Source: Dactylonectria macrodidyma | Lineage: Eukaryota; Ascomycota; Sordariomycetes; Hypocreales; Nectriaceae | NCBI GenBank assembly: GCA_020744425.1 | Contig: JAGMUV010000011.1 | Coordinates: forward strand, 1,240,001 to 1,304,000 | Reading direction: 5' to 3' | Length of the DNA stretch: 64,000 bases | Shown here: in pieces, positions 44,440 to 57,462 of the stretch | Layout: each line of letters starts with the position of its first letter | Numbering within the stretch: position 1 is the first letter of the stretch | The notes under the pieces: model-generated | Told to the model about the DNA's origin: nothing | The model's database searches: none | The model's input: only the letters and a program-made list of their open reading frames with translations | Translations under genes and position numbers: made by a program

Positions 44440-46422
44440 CCTATGGTACACGGGCTTTGATGTGCCTGATTCCATTCCATCGTGTAATGTCAACCCGGTT
44501 TACGGAATCGCGGGCCATTCATCCTTCAAGTCCACCACTGAACAATTAGAGCCGTTCATAAGGCCTCGAGGCATGTTTTGCCACGGTCATGAGAGCACTA
44601 TCCATTGAGTAGTCCATGTTGCCGATTGGATGGCTCAAGCGTCGCACCCGGACCTCCATCATCCGCCCTCCCAATACGTCCACAGTAACGCCTTGGCACG
44701 GTTCCATTTCACGTTGAACAGCAACAACGAGCCAAGCCAAGCCATTTAAATATATTGATTCGTTTATACATGACAAGCCCTCGTCATCAGCAGGGTGGGC
44801 GGAACATGCCACTCCACCTCCACATCTAGAACGGAAGACCTGTCGGCACGTTCGCATTGTTCAACCGAAGCACTGAAGATCCGGCCATTGAGAAGACGCC
44901 AAGCTCAACAAAAGGGTGGATGAGGTGCCATCGGGACTTCGATTAAGCTTAATATAGCTGCCGTCGACATTAGCCACCGGGCGACCATCGGGAATGCGGC
45001 GCGGCCTTCTGCTTTCCCCACGATCGACCTTCGGGTATTCTTCTCGGTAGACTGGCTTGGGGCGTATATACATACTTTCGCTTTATTGGGTAGTACACGG
45101 ATATTTGAATGCCCTATCTTAGGGAACAAAGACGAAAACGGGTCGCAACCTACTACCTCGCAATCAATGTTCGAAGCATTGCCGGCACATCGTCAGCAAC
45201 CACGGGGACGCTATTTCAAGGACAGCAATCCTATTTAGTCCTGGGTATTTCTAGGATGTAGAGATAATTTTCAATACCGGATGTGATGTTGGAGTTGAAG
45301 TGAAATAAGGACGACTGGGTGTGGCATGGCCGTTTGGGTGAGGTGCGTCAGAAAAAGGAGACGGGCACTAGCGTATTTCACCGCCTAATTCTAGCCTCGC
45401 TGCTCAGTGAATCCAAATGCGGTTGCTTGTCTGTTCATCTCAATTCTCAAACAGTTTTGCCATTCCAGCACGTCATTCGAGGCAGACAAGCGCTGCTCAA
45501 AAATTCGGGCTCGATGTCGGGACCGACGGTCTGTCTGGACAGTCTCGGGACCGAAGGTCAGTCAGGATGAGACCAAGGTTAATAAAAAGAAAATTCTCAA
45601 ACCTGTCATGTTTTAACCCCAGCCACGGAGGAGAGGATCGCCATCTTGCATCGTAAATCAGGCACATGTACTTGGTGGCGCGAAAATCTGACAAGCAACT
45701 GGTGCAGTTCAACGGATTGCATGCAATAAGCTAGTTTGTCCATAGTTCAAAAGCAACCAAGAGCTGTGATCAGTTGTTGTCAGCTAGAAATTTTATTGCA
45801 TTCGATTCATGAACCCGTAGTTGTGAGCTCCCTGTCTGGTGAGGGGTTGATGGTATTTCGTAAGCACCATCCTTGGCTAAGTCAAACGTCGTCGAGTTTC
45901 ATCAAGCGTCGCGGCTACTGTGGCCTGTGAACTCCGCACCTGCCGGGACATTCGGCAATGTTTCATGAGTCGCCAATACCGGACATGCATAAGTAGTGAC
46001 ACACTTTAAGCGCCTGAACATGCTCTTCGGTAACCCTGCAACAGCTTGGCAGGGCTGAATCTCTACGGTTGATTGACAAGGGCCTGGTGCTCTTGTGGCA
46101 AAGAGATAAGATAAAACGACAAACCAAATAGATTCGAGGCCGAAGGATGCCGCCCCCAGGCGATGTAGTTCGACATCAAACTGATCCAGCGTGGGATACT
46201 GCAGGTATGCATCCATCTTGACCATGGTTGCAATGAAGCCCCCAGGGATTTTTATTCGGGTGGCTCGTACATGATAAACAGGACAATGGCCCAGTTGGAT
46301 CAAGAACATGTTCCCGTCTTTAAACCATGATTTCTTTGACCTTTCAGCAAGTCACTCTATTGTTCTTCGTCCCGACCTCTACTTAGCGCGTGTTTTGCTT
46401 CGCACTACTCGTTTCGTCCCCC
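44440..46422. other. 2 kb region without a recognisable gene
   Basis: Divergent intergenic region between the AA9 gene and the WSC gene. The longest frame (45902-46309, minus, 135 codons) has no recognisable domain or convincing composition. A promoter function for both neighbours is expected near its ends. Confidence 0.4.
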
Positions 46423-47247
46423 ATGGACAATCGCCGACATGCCAAGTTTTATCTCGGGCAGCGGGATGATCAGAAACAGGGACTGGACAGCGCAGCGCCA
46501 GATTTCAACGCAGACCTCCACCAGCAGAACGACTACCCGCCAGGAATTGACGACGGCCTCCACGTTGTGCAAGACCACGGCCCCGAAAATATCATCTACT
46601 TGCAGAAACGCGACCAGGCACTGGTAGATGAAAGCCTCAAGTCGCAAGCGCTTCCACCACCGGAGAAGAGGATCTACGGGTTACGACGCGCAACTTTTAT
46701 CTTTACCTGCATCCTTGCCCTGATATTCATTCTTTACATATGCATCGTCGGAGTTTTTGGTAGTCTGATCACCAACCAAGCCGCGAAAATTAGCGATCTT
46801 AGAAAACAGACGCTAGACAGACCTTCAGAGTAAGTTCAAGCAACGCAACTCATCCATCTACCGCAGCTGACCAGGTCTTTCCATATCTTCAGTTCAACCA
46901 ACCTACCACAGACGACGCTGACGGCTCCTCTCGCCACTGCAACATGGGTCAAGGTCGCCGACTGGGAGTTCATCGGGTGCTGGGAGGACGACTCGTCGCG
47001 CGTGTTTGGAGACAGCGACAAGGAGGACACGGCGCTTACCAACCGCGCGTGCGCCAACTTTTGCGACAGCTTTGAATACTTTGGCACCGAGTTTGGGGCC
47101 CAGTGCTACTGCTCGAAAACACCGCCCAAGACGGTGGCGCCGCCCTGGAACTGCAACTCGCACTGCGGCGGCGCGGACTTGACGTCGGAGATTTGCGGAG
47201 GCTTCTTCTTTCTCAGCGCGTGGAGGAGAAATAATGGGACTCGGTAA
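46423..47247 (+). CDS. WSC-domain membrane protein
   Basis: Two exons, 46423-46829 and 46893-47247, give 253 codons plus stop. The start is the ATG of MDNRRHAKFY. There is no signal peptide. A polar N-terminus of ~90 residues is followed by one strong membrane segment (ATFIFTCILALIFILYICIVGVF), a Ser/Thr-rich spacer, and a C-terminal WSC domain: WEFIGCWEDD, RACANFCDSFEYFG, FGAQCYCSKTPP, CNSHCGGADLTSEICGGFF, with eight Cys. WSC domains bind wall glucans and occur in cell-wall stress sensors. The single central segment suggests type II topology, with the WSC domain outside and the N-terminus in the cytosol. This is the reverse of the classical Wsc sensors. Confidence 0.85.
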
Positions 47248-47550
47248 CTTGGGTTTTGTATGTTAGGAATTGTCATGGCTGTTACATAAGGAAGACGGGA
47301 CAGGCAAATAGCAATTGGTTGTTTTATAAAGATTGATACTTTCATGTCAAGGTTGGCAAAAAGCCCTAGGCTCAGAGTGTAAGATACTTGAACTAGAGGC
47401 ATGAGACATGCTGTTACGCATGCTCATCGAAAGAAACAAGACCCGATGGCATTCCTGTCTCGGGTGCCTGGGAGCCATGCGACGGTAGTCGCGCCGCGAG
47501 AATCACTAGTCAAGCAGATTCTACGCTTCCTATGGGTCCCAGTGTGCGAC
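47248..47550. other. convergent intergenic region
   Basis: About 300 bp between the stops of the WSC and homocitrate-synthase-like genes. I looked here on the minus strand for the missing homocitrate synthase C-terminus (HKAGIHAKA-type motif) and found none. Confidence 0.5.
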
Positions 47551-49004
<1,454 letters not shown>

Positions 49005-50885
49005 GGCCGTCGCTGTCTCGGCATCCAGTATGGTGTGTTTCTCGATATGTGTGTGTGGTATAGATGTAGGAACAGGAAGGTGAAACTAGGGAGCAGCTTC
49101 GTGCCTTTAAAGACAAACTAAATGACTCAGAAAAGCTAGAGGTAACAGCTAGTGAGGGGTAAGGATTTTCCAAGGAAAAAAAAAACTTGTCATTGCGTAG
49201 GACAGAAGATGCTCCACAGGCTTGAATTTTCCTTGCCTTCGCCTGTATCGGCCCGCTGCTGAGTCACGGGTGATAATGGGACATGAAATAAAGAACAGCG
49301 CGTCAATATTGGTATCTAAATGAGGGCGTTCAAGTATACATCTAATTTATATGTATTTTTTCCAGGAGGCATCGACTGAGCGATCGCAACTGAGATAAGT
49401 AGGTAGCAAAGAGGGGTCCTGACTGTCATTCTCTCCTCCGCAATCGGGGATCTCGGGTCCCACCTTTACCCCGGTTTCTAATGCAGCTAGGCCCGAATAT
49501 TGGGTAATTTTGGATCTCCATTTCTCCGGCTGTCACGTATGTAGCATGTGCTTTTTGAGAAGAGCGAGGGACACATGTCAATAGCTGTGAGGTCACTGGT
49601 AGGGGCCACGGGTGTGCTAGATGAGCTTTAATATCTGGCCCTGGAACTCTAGTGGCTGGTCACACACCCTCTTGCCGGTGCCACACCAGCGACGCGCCCG
49701 GCACTCGCGGGAGCCACCTGTGGGGCCCGTTACACGTGATACTGGCGTTCAATCAAGGCTTTCCATTTTTCGCCACACAGGCGAATTTCTCGCTGTGCGG
49801 AGAAGCTCATGGATGTGACCTGTCTGCCTACTCTTCCTAACCGACTCTGCATGACTACCCAGCTCGACAAGGATCAAATTCAGGGGAAAGCTTTGAATGT
49901 CTACAAACCAGTCTCGCGGAGGGGCTCCGCTGGACCCATTCCCCTCCCACCATGCGTCTCAAGATGTGGAAACTGTGATAAAAGTGGAAGTTGCAGGTAT
50001 CTTGATGCGTGACTGAGCTAGACTAGAGAACCTACCCTGGAGCTTACCCTCATTGTTGATGAGCACTATCTGAGGCTTTCTCCAGGATCGCTACTGTTTA
50101 AGCCACACCTTTAGAAGTTGGCTCTTTGACAGTACATCCTGGAGGGAGTTGCGCGTCGTGCCCAGGCTATGCCATTGTGAAATTCCCATAAAACACACTG
50201 TGTTGCCAAAATGGCCAGTCCAAAAAGGTATTTCTAATAGGTGACCTCGACCTCAGTGAAACACCTGAAACAAATTCTAACTGTAAAATGACCTATTCGG
50301 GTGCAAATACAATATTGTCCTCAGGTGCGCAAAGACCAGTCGATGTTATTTATTATGTCTTGAACAGTCAATCTGCCTTGCCTAAATGATGTTTACGTGA
50401 CCCATGCAGTTCCAACCAAGGTTCTTGCGGGTTTTATTTCTTCCGAGGCAACACTATTGGCTACTGGCCTACGCACCTGTATCAGCAGCGTGCACTGGAT
50501 GCCTCACTGGACGCCTCGCCGAGTGTTCGCTAAAAACTCACTGGACGCTCAGTGAGGACTTGCTTATTTTTGACGCCTGGGCGAACTTGCACAGCCTCCA
50601 CCTCAGTCTTCTTCCTCAATGTTGTTATCCTCTGCTGTCATCATCCCTCCCCGAGTCGATCTATATCGCTGTTTCACTCATCCCTAGGGACCCTCCCTAA
50701 CATCATGGCCAACGTCGCGCTCGAGTTCTCATTGTTTTACTAGTTCGCTGCTCCTCCCAAGACTGGCCCCGCAAACCACCAACTGCCCCGCCTTAACAAT
50801 GCGTATTGGCAGGCTCCACGGCATCAATCTAGCATCCGACTAAAGAGAGCATTAGTGCATTGACGCATTCCACCACTACCGCAAA
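49005..50885. other. 1.9 kb divergent intergenic region
   Basis: Between the divergent homocitrate-synthase-like gene and the fusion candidate. An A-run lies near 49178-49187. Around 50497-50557 the unit CACTGGA(T/C)GC recurs three times. Only short frames occur and no gene was recognised. Confidence 0.4.
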
Positions 50886-52680
50886 ATGTCATTTGGCTTC
50901 TCAGCCGGCGACTTTCTCGCCGTTGGGAAGCAGATCAAGGATATATCTTCCCACATTCGGCATGCCTCCGCATCTTATCAGGCTCTCGACGTCGAGTTGC
51001 ATTCGTTGAAACGTGCCCTCGATGAGATTGAGCACATCCGATGCCCGGTCGGCCAAGAACCCGCTATCAACAAAGTCAAAGTCACGGCCCTCAATTGCCG
51101 CCAGCTGCTGACTGATTTTGAATCCAAGCTGAAAAAGTACGCCATCTTGAATCAACAGCATGGAGCAGGTCTCGGAAAGACGCGAGCCCTGCAAAAGCTG
51201 GGAAGAAAGGTCGAGTGGGGCATCGAGATGGAGGAGGAGGCTGTGAAATTGCGCGCAGCCATCGTCGCTCATGTTGGGTTCCTAAACCTCCGGCTTAGTT
51301 CACTAGGAATGTGAGTTTTGATTGTCGCTTTGATCTGATGGAGAGGTTGTTGACGTGGTTACAAGCAACGCGAGCTTTTTTGCCGCCCAAAAGCTTGATG
51401 AGCATCACGAAGAGCTGAACCGCAAACTCGGCCAGGTTCGAGGCGAAGTTGGCGAGTCGAGACGCGAGCAGGCAGCGCAAGGCTCTTTGATCGCCGCGAC
51501 ATCAAGCCTTATTCTCAACCAGGTCTCTGAGATCGCTTCTGCGTATGCTTTCCTGTTTGTTCTCTTTGTCGGTAATTTTGTGCTAATAATTATAGTTGCA
51601 TTGGGGTGCGTCTTGACGCCCTCTTGGAGCTCGCCCAAAATATCTGGAACTCAAATGTCCAGATTATTGCTCTAGTCTCCGAGTTGCACAGTCGTCCACC
51701 AAAGCTGGATACGTCACATACCTGGTTTCAAGACCCTATCAGGTTCGAAGATGCATTTGGCCGCGTTTTCCCCATTCCCTCTGAGTACGGCTGGAGTGTA
51801 AGCGAACCTTATGACAGCTGGATCTTATGCTGAAATAGCGAAACAGAAAGTTCACGCCATCATTCTCGATCAGTTTGCAACAGGACCCGGTAGCCACAAA
51901 GTCAAGTCTGGGGAGTACCTACTCTACAATTCACTAGATTCGAAGAACGCTCTGCACTGGGAGCATAGCCCGCTGATGCCAGGAATGAGCATCACAATGA
52001 CACTCGTCTTGGGGAGATACGGGTCGTCGACACTCGACCGCTGTCCAAGAGTTGGGTGTCTGTCTTTCAAGGTTGTCAACGGAGAATCTGGCAGCAAGCT
52101 TTGGTAAGAAGATCATCATCCAGTTGAAAATCTAGGGGCTGATTGCAGTTTCAGCTCTGTGTGCAGGTGCTGGTTCCGCGCAACTAGCTTCAGTATCGCT
52201 TGTCCCCTTCGTCCCGAGGGCCCCATTGGATCTACCAGTAGAGTCGAAAAGCCTCCTTCGGGTGGCAAGAAACGTCGACAGGGCTTATCTGAACCTTCCC
52301 TCTCCAATCTGATGCAAAATCCCGACGAAGGACAATTGTATAAGAACTTGTCCATCTACACGATGGATCTTCCCAAAACACCAAATGTGGCTAACATCCA
52401 TCGACCAGGTGTCTATCGCCGCCATAAAAGGAAACCTGCTGATCTTAATCCGGATGCTTGGATCGCTCAGTATAAAAGATACTCACTGGCGGTTACAACG
52501 CGTGCCCAAAAAGCACCCATCATTGTCGATGAGCACTTCATTTCCGAGAAACACACTTCCAAACTGCCAGACACATTTGATGTTAATTCTGTCAATTCGT
52601 TCCTCTCGGGAGACACACGTCTGACGTCAGTATTGAGCATACGAAGCGCACCAACTGTTGCCGCCAAGACATCTCATATA
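50886..52680 (+). CDS. STAND-type N-terminal plus ubiquitin-like domain protein, 5' part of a probable fusion
   Basis: Predicted exons 50886-51310, 51366-51542, 51596-51795, 51839-52103 and 52167 onward. The N-terminus (MSFGFSAGDFLAVGKQIKDI) and the helical region after it are typical of fungal proteins with a STAND/NLR-like N-terminal domain. Exon 3 brings NIWNSNVQIIALVSEL and RFEDAFGRVFPIPSEY, which start the fungal ubiquitin-like (ULD) fold; exon 4 carries GPGSHKVKSGEYLLYN and PLMPGMSITMTLVLG. The next exon starts CWFRATSFS and stays open, with no stop, into the Cyk3-like SH3 exon at 52681-52746. If that exon's end were not spliced, this frame would stop at 52836. The 51796-51838 intron (GTGTAAG donor) is the least certain border. 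Function is unknown. Confidence 0.65.
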
Positions 52681-55036
52681 ATGCCGCCGCCGTTACCGCC
52701 GAAGTCTCCATGTTGGTGTAGGGCTCTTTGTTCTTGGGGAGGCGAGGTGAGTCAAAAGCTGTGCCCACTGCATCCTGCAGTCCCGAATCTTCCTCGATCA
52801 CTGAGAACTGACGACACCCGAATAGTCCAGAGATGATATTGGCTTTCTCGAAGGAGATCTCATCGAGTGCCTCTATGCTGGTGACAGCTCGTGGTGGGTT
52901 GGTCGTGTTGAGCGAGGTCGTGGTGTCGTCGGCACCTTTCCATCAATCTTTGTCGAAGTCATCCACTCTTCAAATAAGGCTCTTCCAGATTCTCAATTCG
53001 AGGACGCCTTTGGCAGTGTTATCCAAAAGCGAACCCTGAGCGACGACTCGGAGGAAAATACAGCCCCATTCCAGCGTGACGAGATATTGCATTGGAAAAT
53101 AAACAACACAATAAACACGGCATCCGGATACCGAAGAAACACTAGTGCCCGGTCTCAGGTGAGCAGCAAAAGCGTTTGGAGTGGAGCTTCTGCCGGCGGT
53201 TTCAGCACAACAAGCGCAGGCAGCTTTGCTCAACTCAACGACCAGCGGACCAATGGTGCCCTGGTAATACACGAGTCGGCACAAACTGAGTCGTTCGGCG
53301 TCAGAATTGCCGACAAAGCAATAAAACGACCATATTTCTACGCAAAGCTCTTGCAAAATGCCAAGACTCGGACCGCCTCTTCTCTCAATCAAACGTCCAA
53401 CCAGGATTCCACGCCTATTTCCACCACCACAGCCTCCGCAAGCGAACCCTCAACCACCGACCGTGACTGGCTTCAGGTGAGGCGCGATGTTAACCGCTCC
53501 GACTCGCCAAGCAGGCATGAAAAGTTGGAGCGCATGGAGCGGTGTCAGATGAACTTCCCAGCACTCAACCCCGTCGACGAGTTGACTGAGATGTTTATTA
53601 GAGGTGAAATGGCCAATGGAATATTCGCAGCTGAGAGTCGCAATTACGAGACCTGGGACTTCGACTTTATCGACAAGAGTGTACGCTTAATTAGGGGGTT
53701 GCCACATGGAACGACCGCTTTCACTCTAGCGGCGATATATGTCTGTCGACCCTACCGCAGCGACGTGCAGCGGCTACGGGCCATTTTCACATGGGTTGCA
53801 GAGATGATTTTCTTAGAAGAAAACGTTGTGGGTGAGATGGACCCTCCCTTTGGAGTTGGAACTAGCTTCGTGATCCAAAAAAAGCGTGGTTCCCCTGAAG
53901 ATTACGCCATCTTGGTCATGGAGATGTGTGCCGCAGTAGGCATCAGATGTAGAAAGGTGCGCGGCCACCTCAAGACTCCCAGCGAAGTGGTTGATATCAG
54001 TAAGCCAATGCTGCTGAACCATTGGTGGAATGTCGTACTTGTCGATGGGGCGTGGCGCATAATGGACTGTTGTTTGGCGAGCCCTTCAAACCCGAATCGA
54101 GCCCAGTACTCCAGCATAGAAAAAGGTACAACCGACTCCTGGTGGTTTCTTACACGCCCTACCGAATCGTTCTGGACGCATGTGCCCGAGGGCTACGACC
54201 AGCAGTATGTCGTGCCGCCAGTAAACACCGACACTCTACGCCTCCTGCCGTGTGCCAGCCCCATCTTCTTTCGCAACAAGATAGAGCTGCTGGACTTTAA
54301 CACGTCGATGACAAGGATCGACGATCTCGAGATAGTATACATCAAGTTCAGTGTGCTAGACGACGTCGAAGTTGTTGCAGAGGTGGAGCTGCCAGAAGAG
54401 GTAGACACAGACGGGGATAGGGTCGATGATGGTGCGAAAAATCTGACTCTGGCACAAGCTTCGTGGCACGAAGGTGTTAAGCGATACACGGTCAAGGCGC
54501 TTCTGCCAGTCAACAAGGTACAGGGCACGCTTAAGATATACGCAGGCCAAAAGGGTTTGATGCACAGCATCAAGGACAACCCGTATCCGCTTGCGTTTTG
54601 CCTACCCATAGTGCACTCCGGGACGAACGAGCCATATGAGTTCGTGACAAGGCACCCAACACCGAACGCACAGCGACACGATATCTACCTGGTGCAGCCT
54701 CAGTGCCTACACCTAGCTCTGAACAGTACCTTTACCTTCGCTATTCGCCAGTACCCGAGTTCTCTGCCAGTTGTAGACGACTCCGAGTCCGCTAGCGCTT
54801 TCGCTGGCTGGAAGTCCGGCAAAACCGCGATTCAGACTCCGAGTGGAAAGATCGTCCGTCTGACGAGGAGGCCTGGTGGACGCTACGGTAAGTTTGAGGG
54901 GATGGACGATGAGAGCAGAACTGGGAGTGTTTGGGAGACGATTATAAAGTGCTCGGAAAGAGGCTTGTGGAGAGGCTTGGTGCTGGCGGACCGCACGGCG
55001 CGTTGGTGCGTGTTTGCCGAGTGGCTTTGTATATGA
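52681..55036 (+). CDS. Cyk3-like SH3 and transglutaminase-like protein, 3' part of a probable fusion
   Basis: Exons 52681-52746 and 52826-55036; the acceptor after GAATAG keeps phase 0. The start MPPPLPPKSPCWC with CSWGGE and then DDIGFLEGDLIECLYAGDSS and WWVGRV forms an SH3 domain with the usual N-terminus of fungal Cyk3. A disordered linker follows, then the transglutaminase-like domain: RLRAIFTWVAEMIF, VMEMCAAVGIRCRKVRG, NHWWNVVLVDGAWRIMDCCLASPSNP, and the family's C-terminal end ARWCVFAEWLCI. Cyk3 acts at the division septum with Hof1 and Inn1. From this ATG the protein is 758 residues, short for Cyk3. The Cys of the catalytic triad is Ser in KKRGSPEDYA, so the domain is probably not an active enzyme. 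The upstream frame runs into it without a stop (see previous entry). Confidence 0.75.
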
Positions 55037-56233
55037 TAGAGGGTATTTAACCAGTCTGGTCTGTCTTGTTTTGGGGGACGGGATATTTTGACTTTTGTGT
55101 AATGTGACTCCGAGGACGCGGTTTGGCGAAGATAGCAAGGATTCTCGCTGTTTCGATCCCTTGCTGGTACTTAGACAGGAAGTCGAGCCCGAATGTTGGC
55201 ATGAATGAAGGGTAATATGTTGATTGAAGATAGCCGGAAACTCCTGGGAACGTATCCCCGACTCTTGTGACCTTCAAAGCTCAGTTGGTCTGTAGTATAA
55301 TCAAAATACATGAATCTACGACTGCTGTCATGAAATGTTTACGAAGAAGGCCATTAAGACTGTCCTCTGAAGTAAATGCATAACACTGCCCAGCAAGCCA
55401 GTGCATCGAAACGAGCTATCACACCGTCTGTCTCAAAGCTGTTCTGAGACACAACAAAACCAGGCAACACGCTCGGGGGTTCGATGACCCGGAGCGCGGC
55501 GCCTGGCTGTGGAATCCCTGAGCGCCTTAGCCGTGCCACGTGCGACCACGGCTACTCTTTGATATGAATTGAATTGTTCTAGACGAAGCATGAATCTTGC
55601 ACGCGTGGTTTAGTAGCTGGTAGGCTGATCCAAGGCCATTTGTCAAAGCGATCGGACTCCCCCTTAGTCTTAGGCGCTAGCTGATTGGCAGTCGATTTCT
55701 TCAAGGCGAGTTGTTATCACAACAACAAAAAAAAAGACAGTCCGTTTCGAGCGCTTTCTTGGTTCAGACACAACCCCAACCATCCAAAGACGACACCATG
55801 GATCTTAGAAGCACTTATATACCCTCAAAGCCTAGCGTTGACTATTTCATTCTATTGCAAATGGCGACCCCAAGTCAGAAAGCACACGTGATGTGCCACG
55901 CAAGCTTAGTCTCCTTGGTGGCAACCCACCAACGCAACCGGAAAGAATGTGGCGTTTGACAAGCGAGTCGCTCGGACAGCACTCGGACGGTCACCATGTC
56001 TCACATTCCAATCACACCCACCATAATATACGGAGTACTCGTCAGCCCCAATTTGAGTTCTGGAGGTGGCTTGCCCGCTCAGTGAGACAACAGCAGCTAG
56101 GGTAAAATCCCCACGTCCCCCCTGCCCTCTTGGCGATTTATTTCTTGCTCTCTGTCTCCTCAGCTCAACTACCTGCGAAGCACGCACCTCCCACCCCGCG
56201 ATCCGTCGCGTCTCCGTCACGACCCGAAAACCA
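55037..56233. other. intergenic region
   Basis: About 1.2 kb between two plus-strand genes: 3' end of the Cyk3-like gene and promoter of the Pth11-like gene. Frames of ~140 codons or fewer lack recognisable content. An A-run lies near 55727-55735 and a TACGGAGTAC motif near 56031. Confidence 0.4.
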
Positions 56234-57462
56234 ATGGCGGACTCCGCGACGGTCCTTCGGGACCCTAACGAGTCGAAGGTGTCGATCGTCATTGGATGTG
56301 CTACGTTTCTCATGGCCACGTCGACGCTCATGGTGGTGCTGCGAGTCGTGAGCCGCAGCATGGTCAAGCAGTTCCGGCTGGACGACATGGCCGCTATCGC
56401 GTCTTTGGTAAGTTGACGGCACTAGCGGACGGGAATACCTGGATTACTGTGTTGACAATTTCCGGTAGTTGACAATGATCGGCTGTGGTACTGCGATAAC
56501 ATCCAGTTTGTTCCGTGGCGACTCAATTGCCAGGATACCTGCTAATAGAAATCAGTGACGCGATACGGTCTCGGACGACACGTAACAACCGTGTCTGATG
56601 ACACTCTAATCCTATACTTGCGGGTAGGGCACCACGTTGGCTCCCCAAAGCAAAATCGTATCTAACCTAGCTCTCAGTGTTTTTGGGTGTCCGTGCTATT
56701 CTACATGCTGTCACTCTTCTTCATCAAAATGTCCTTCCTATTCAACTACTACCGACTGCTATCCTTCTCCAAATTGCGTCCCTACTGCATTACGGGCATG
56801 GTCCTGATCGTGCTCTGGGCCGGCGGCGTGTGCATACTCGTCTTGGTCATGTGCGTCCCCCTCGAGGGTGCTTGGGATCCAAAGGTTGATGCGAAGTGTA
56901 TCCCAAATATAACCATAATGTGGTACTTCAACGGCGTTTTCAACACCATTGGCGATCTTTTCATTCTGACGCTGCCCATCCCGGCCTTGTGGCGACTCCA
57001 ATTGCCGCGTCGCCAGAAAGCCTATCTGTTGTTCGTTTTCTGCCTAGGATTCCTGTGAGTTGAACACTGTAGGATCTTTGTATCAACGAATACCGCTAAC
57101 ACTACAAATCGCTCAGAACTGTGGGTATTTCGATCGGGCGGATGCGATGGCTCAAGATGAGCAAGGACCTTACGTGGTGGAACGTCAACCCCGCCTTATG
57201 GTCTCTCGGCGAATTGACATCGGCTATTTCTTGCGCCTGCCTGCCATTCTTCAAGCCGTTGACTCTCCGCGTCAAATCCTCGATGAGTCGTACTACCGGA
57301 GGCGATACTCAACCACAGCAAAGTGGTGCCCAGGGAGACGAGGAGTCTCATTCTCATTCGAGTATTGGTGTAAGCCGAAGGGAGTTAATCCATAATAACA
57401 AAAGGACGGGTAGCATTGACGGAAGTCAGCATGAACTGATATTAGAACCAGTTTCAAAATAA
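56234..57462 (+). CDS. Pth11-like 7TM membrane protein (fungal rhodopsin-like domain)
   Basis: Five predicted exons, 56234-56407, 56469-56514, 56556-56623, 56678-57054 and 57117-57462, give 336 codons plus stop. The first half reads VLRVVSRSMVKQFRLDDMAAI, with the Asp-Asp typical after helix 2, then TRYGLGRHV, FWVSVLFYMLSLFFIKMSFLFNYYRL, and MCVPLEGAWDPK before KCI. Later come FNTIGDLFILTLPIPALWRLQL, RRQKAYLLFVFCLGF and WSLGELTSAISCACLPFFKPL. These are the landmarks of the large fungal integral-membrane family that includes the Pth11-like receptors without a CFEM domain. A polar tail of ~65 residues follows helix 7. The short introns 2 (41 bp) and 3 are the least certain. Ligand and signalling partner are unknown. 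Confidence 0.85.

Noticed and set aside
45902..46309. 135-codon minus-strand frame
   Set aside because: No domain, no signal peptide, no splice context or family resemblance.
47248..47550. missing C-terminal exon of the homocitrate synthase-like gene
   Set aside because: Reading the minus strand in all frames shows no HKAGIH-type motif or continuation.
56031..56040. TACGGAGTAC motif, with similar short motifs near 238, 14840 and 58382
   Set aside because: Short, imperfect and scattered; no consistent relation to gene starts in this window.
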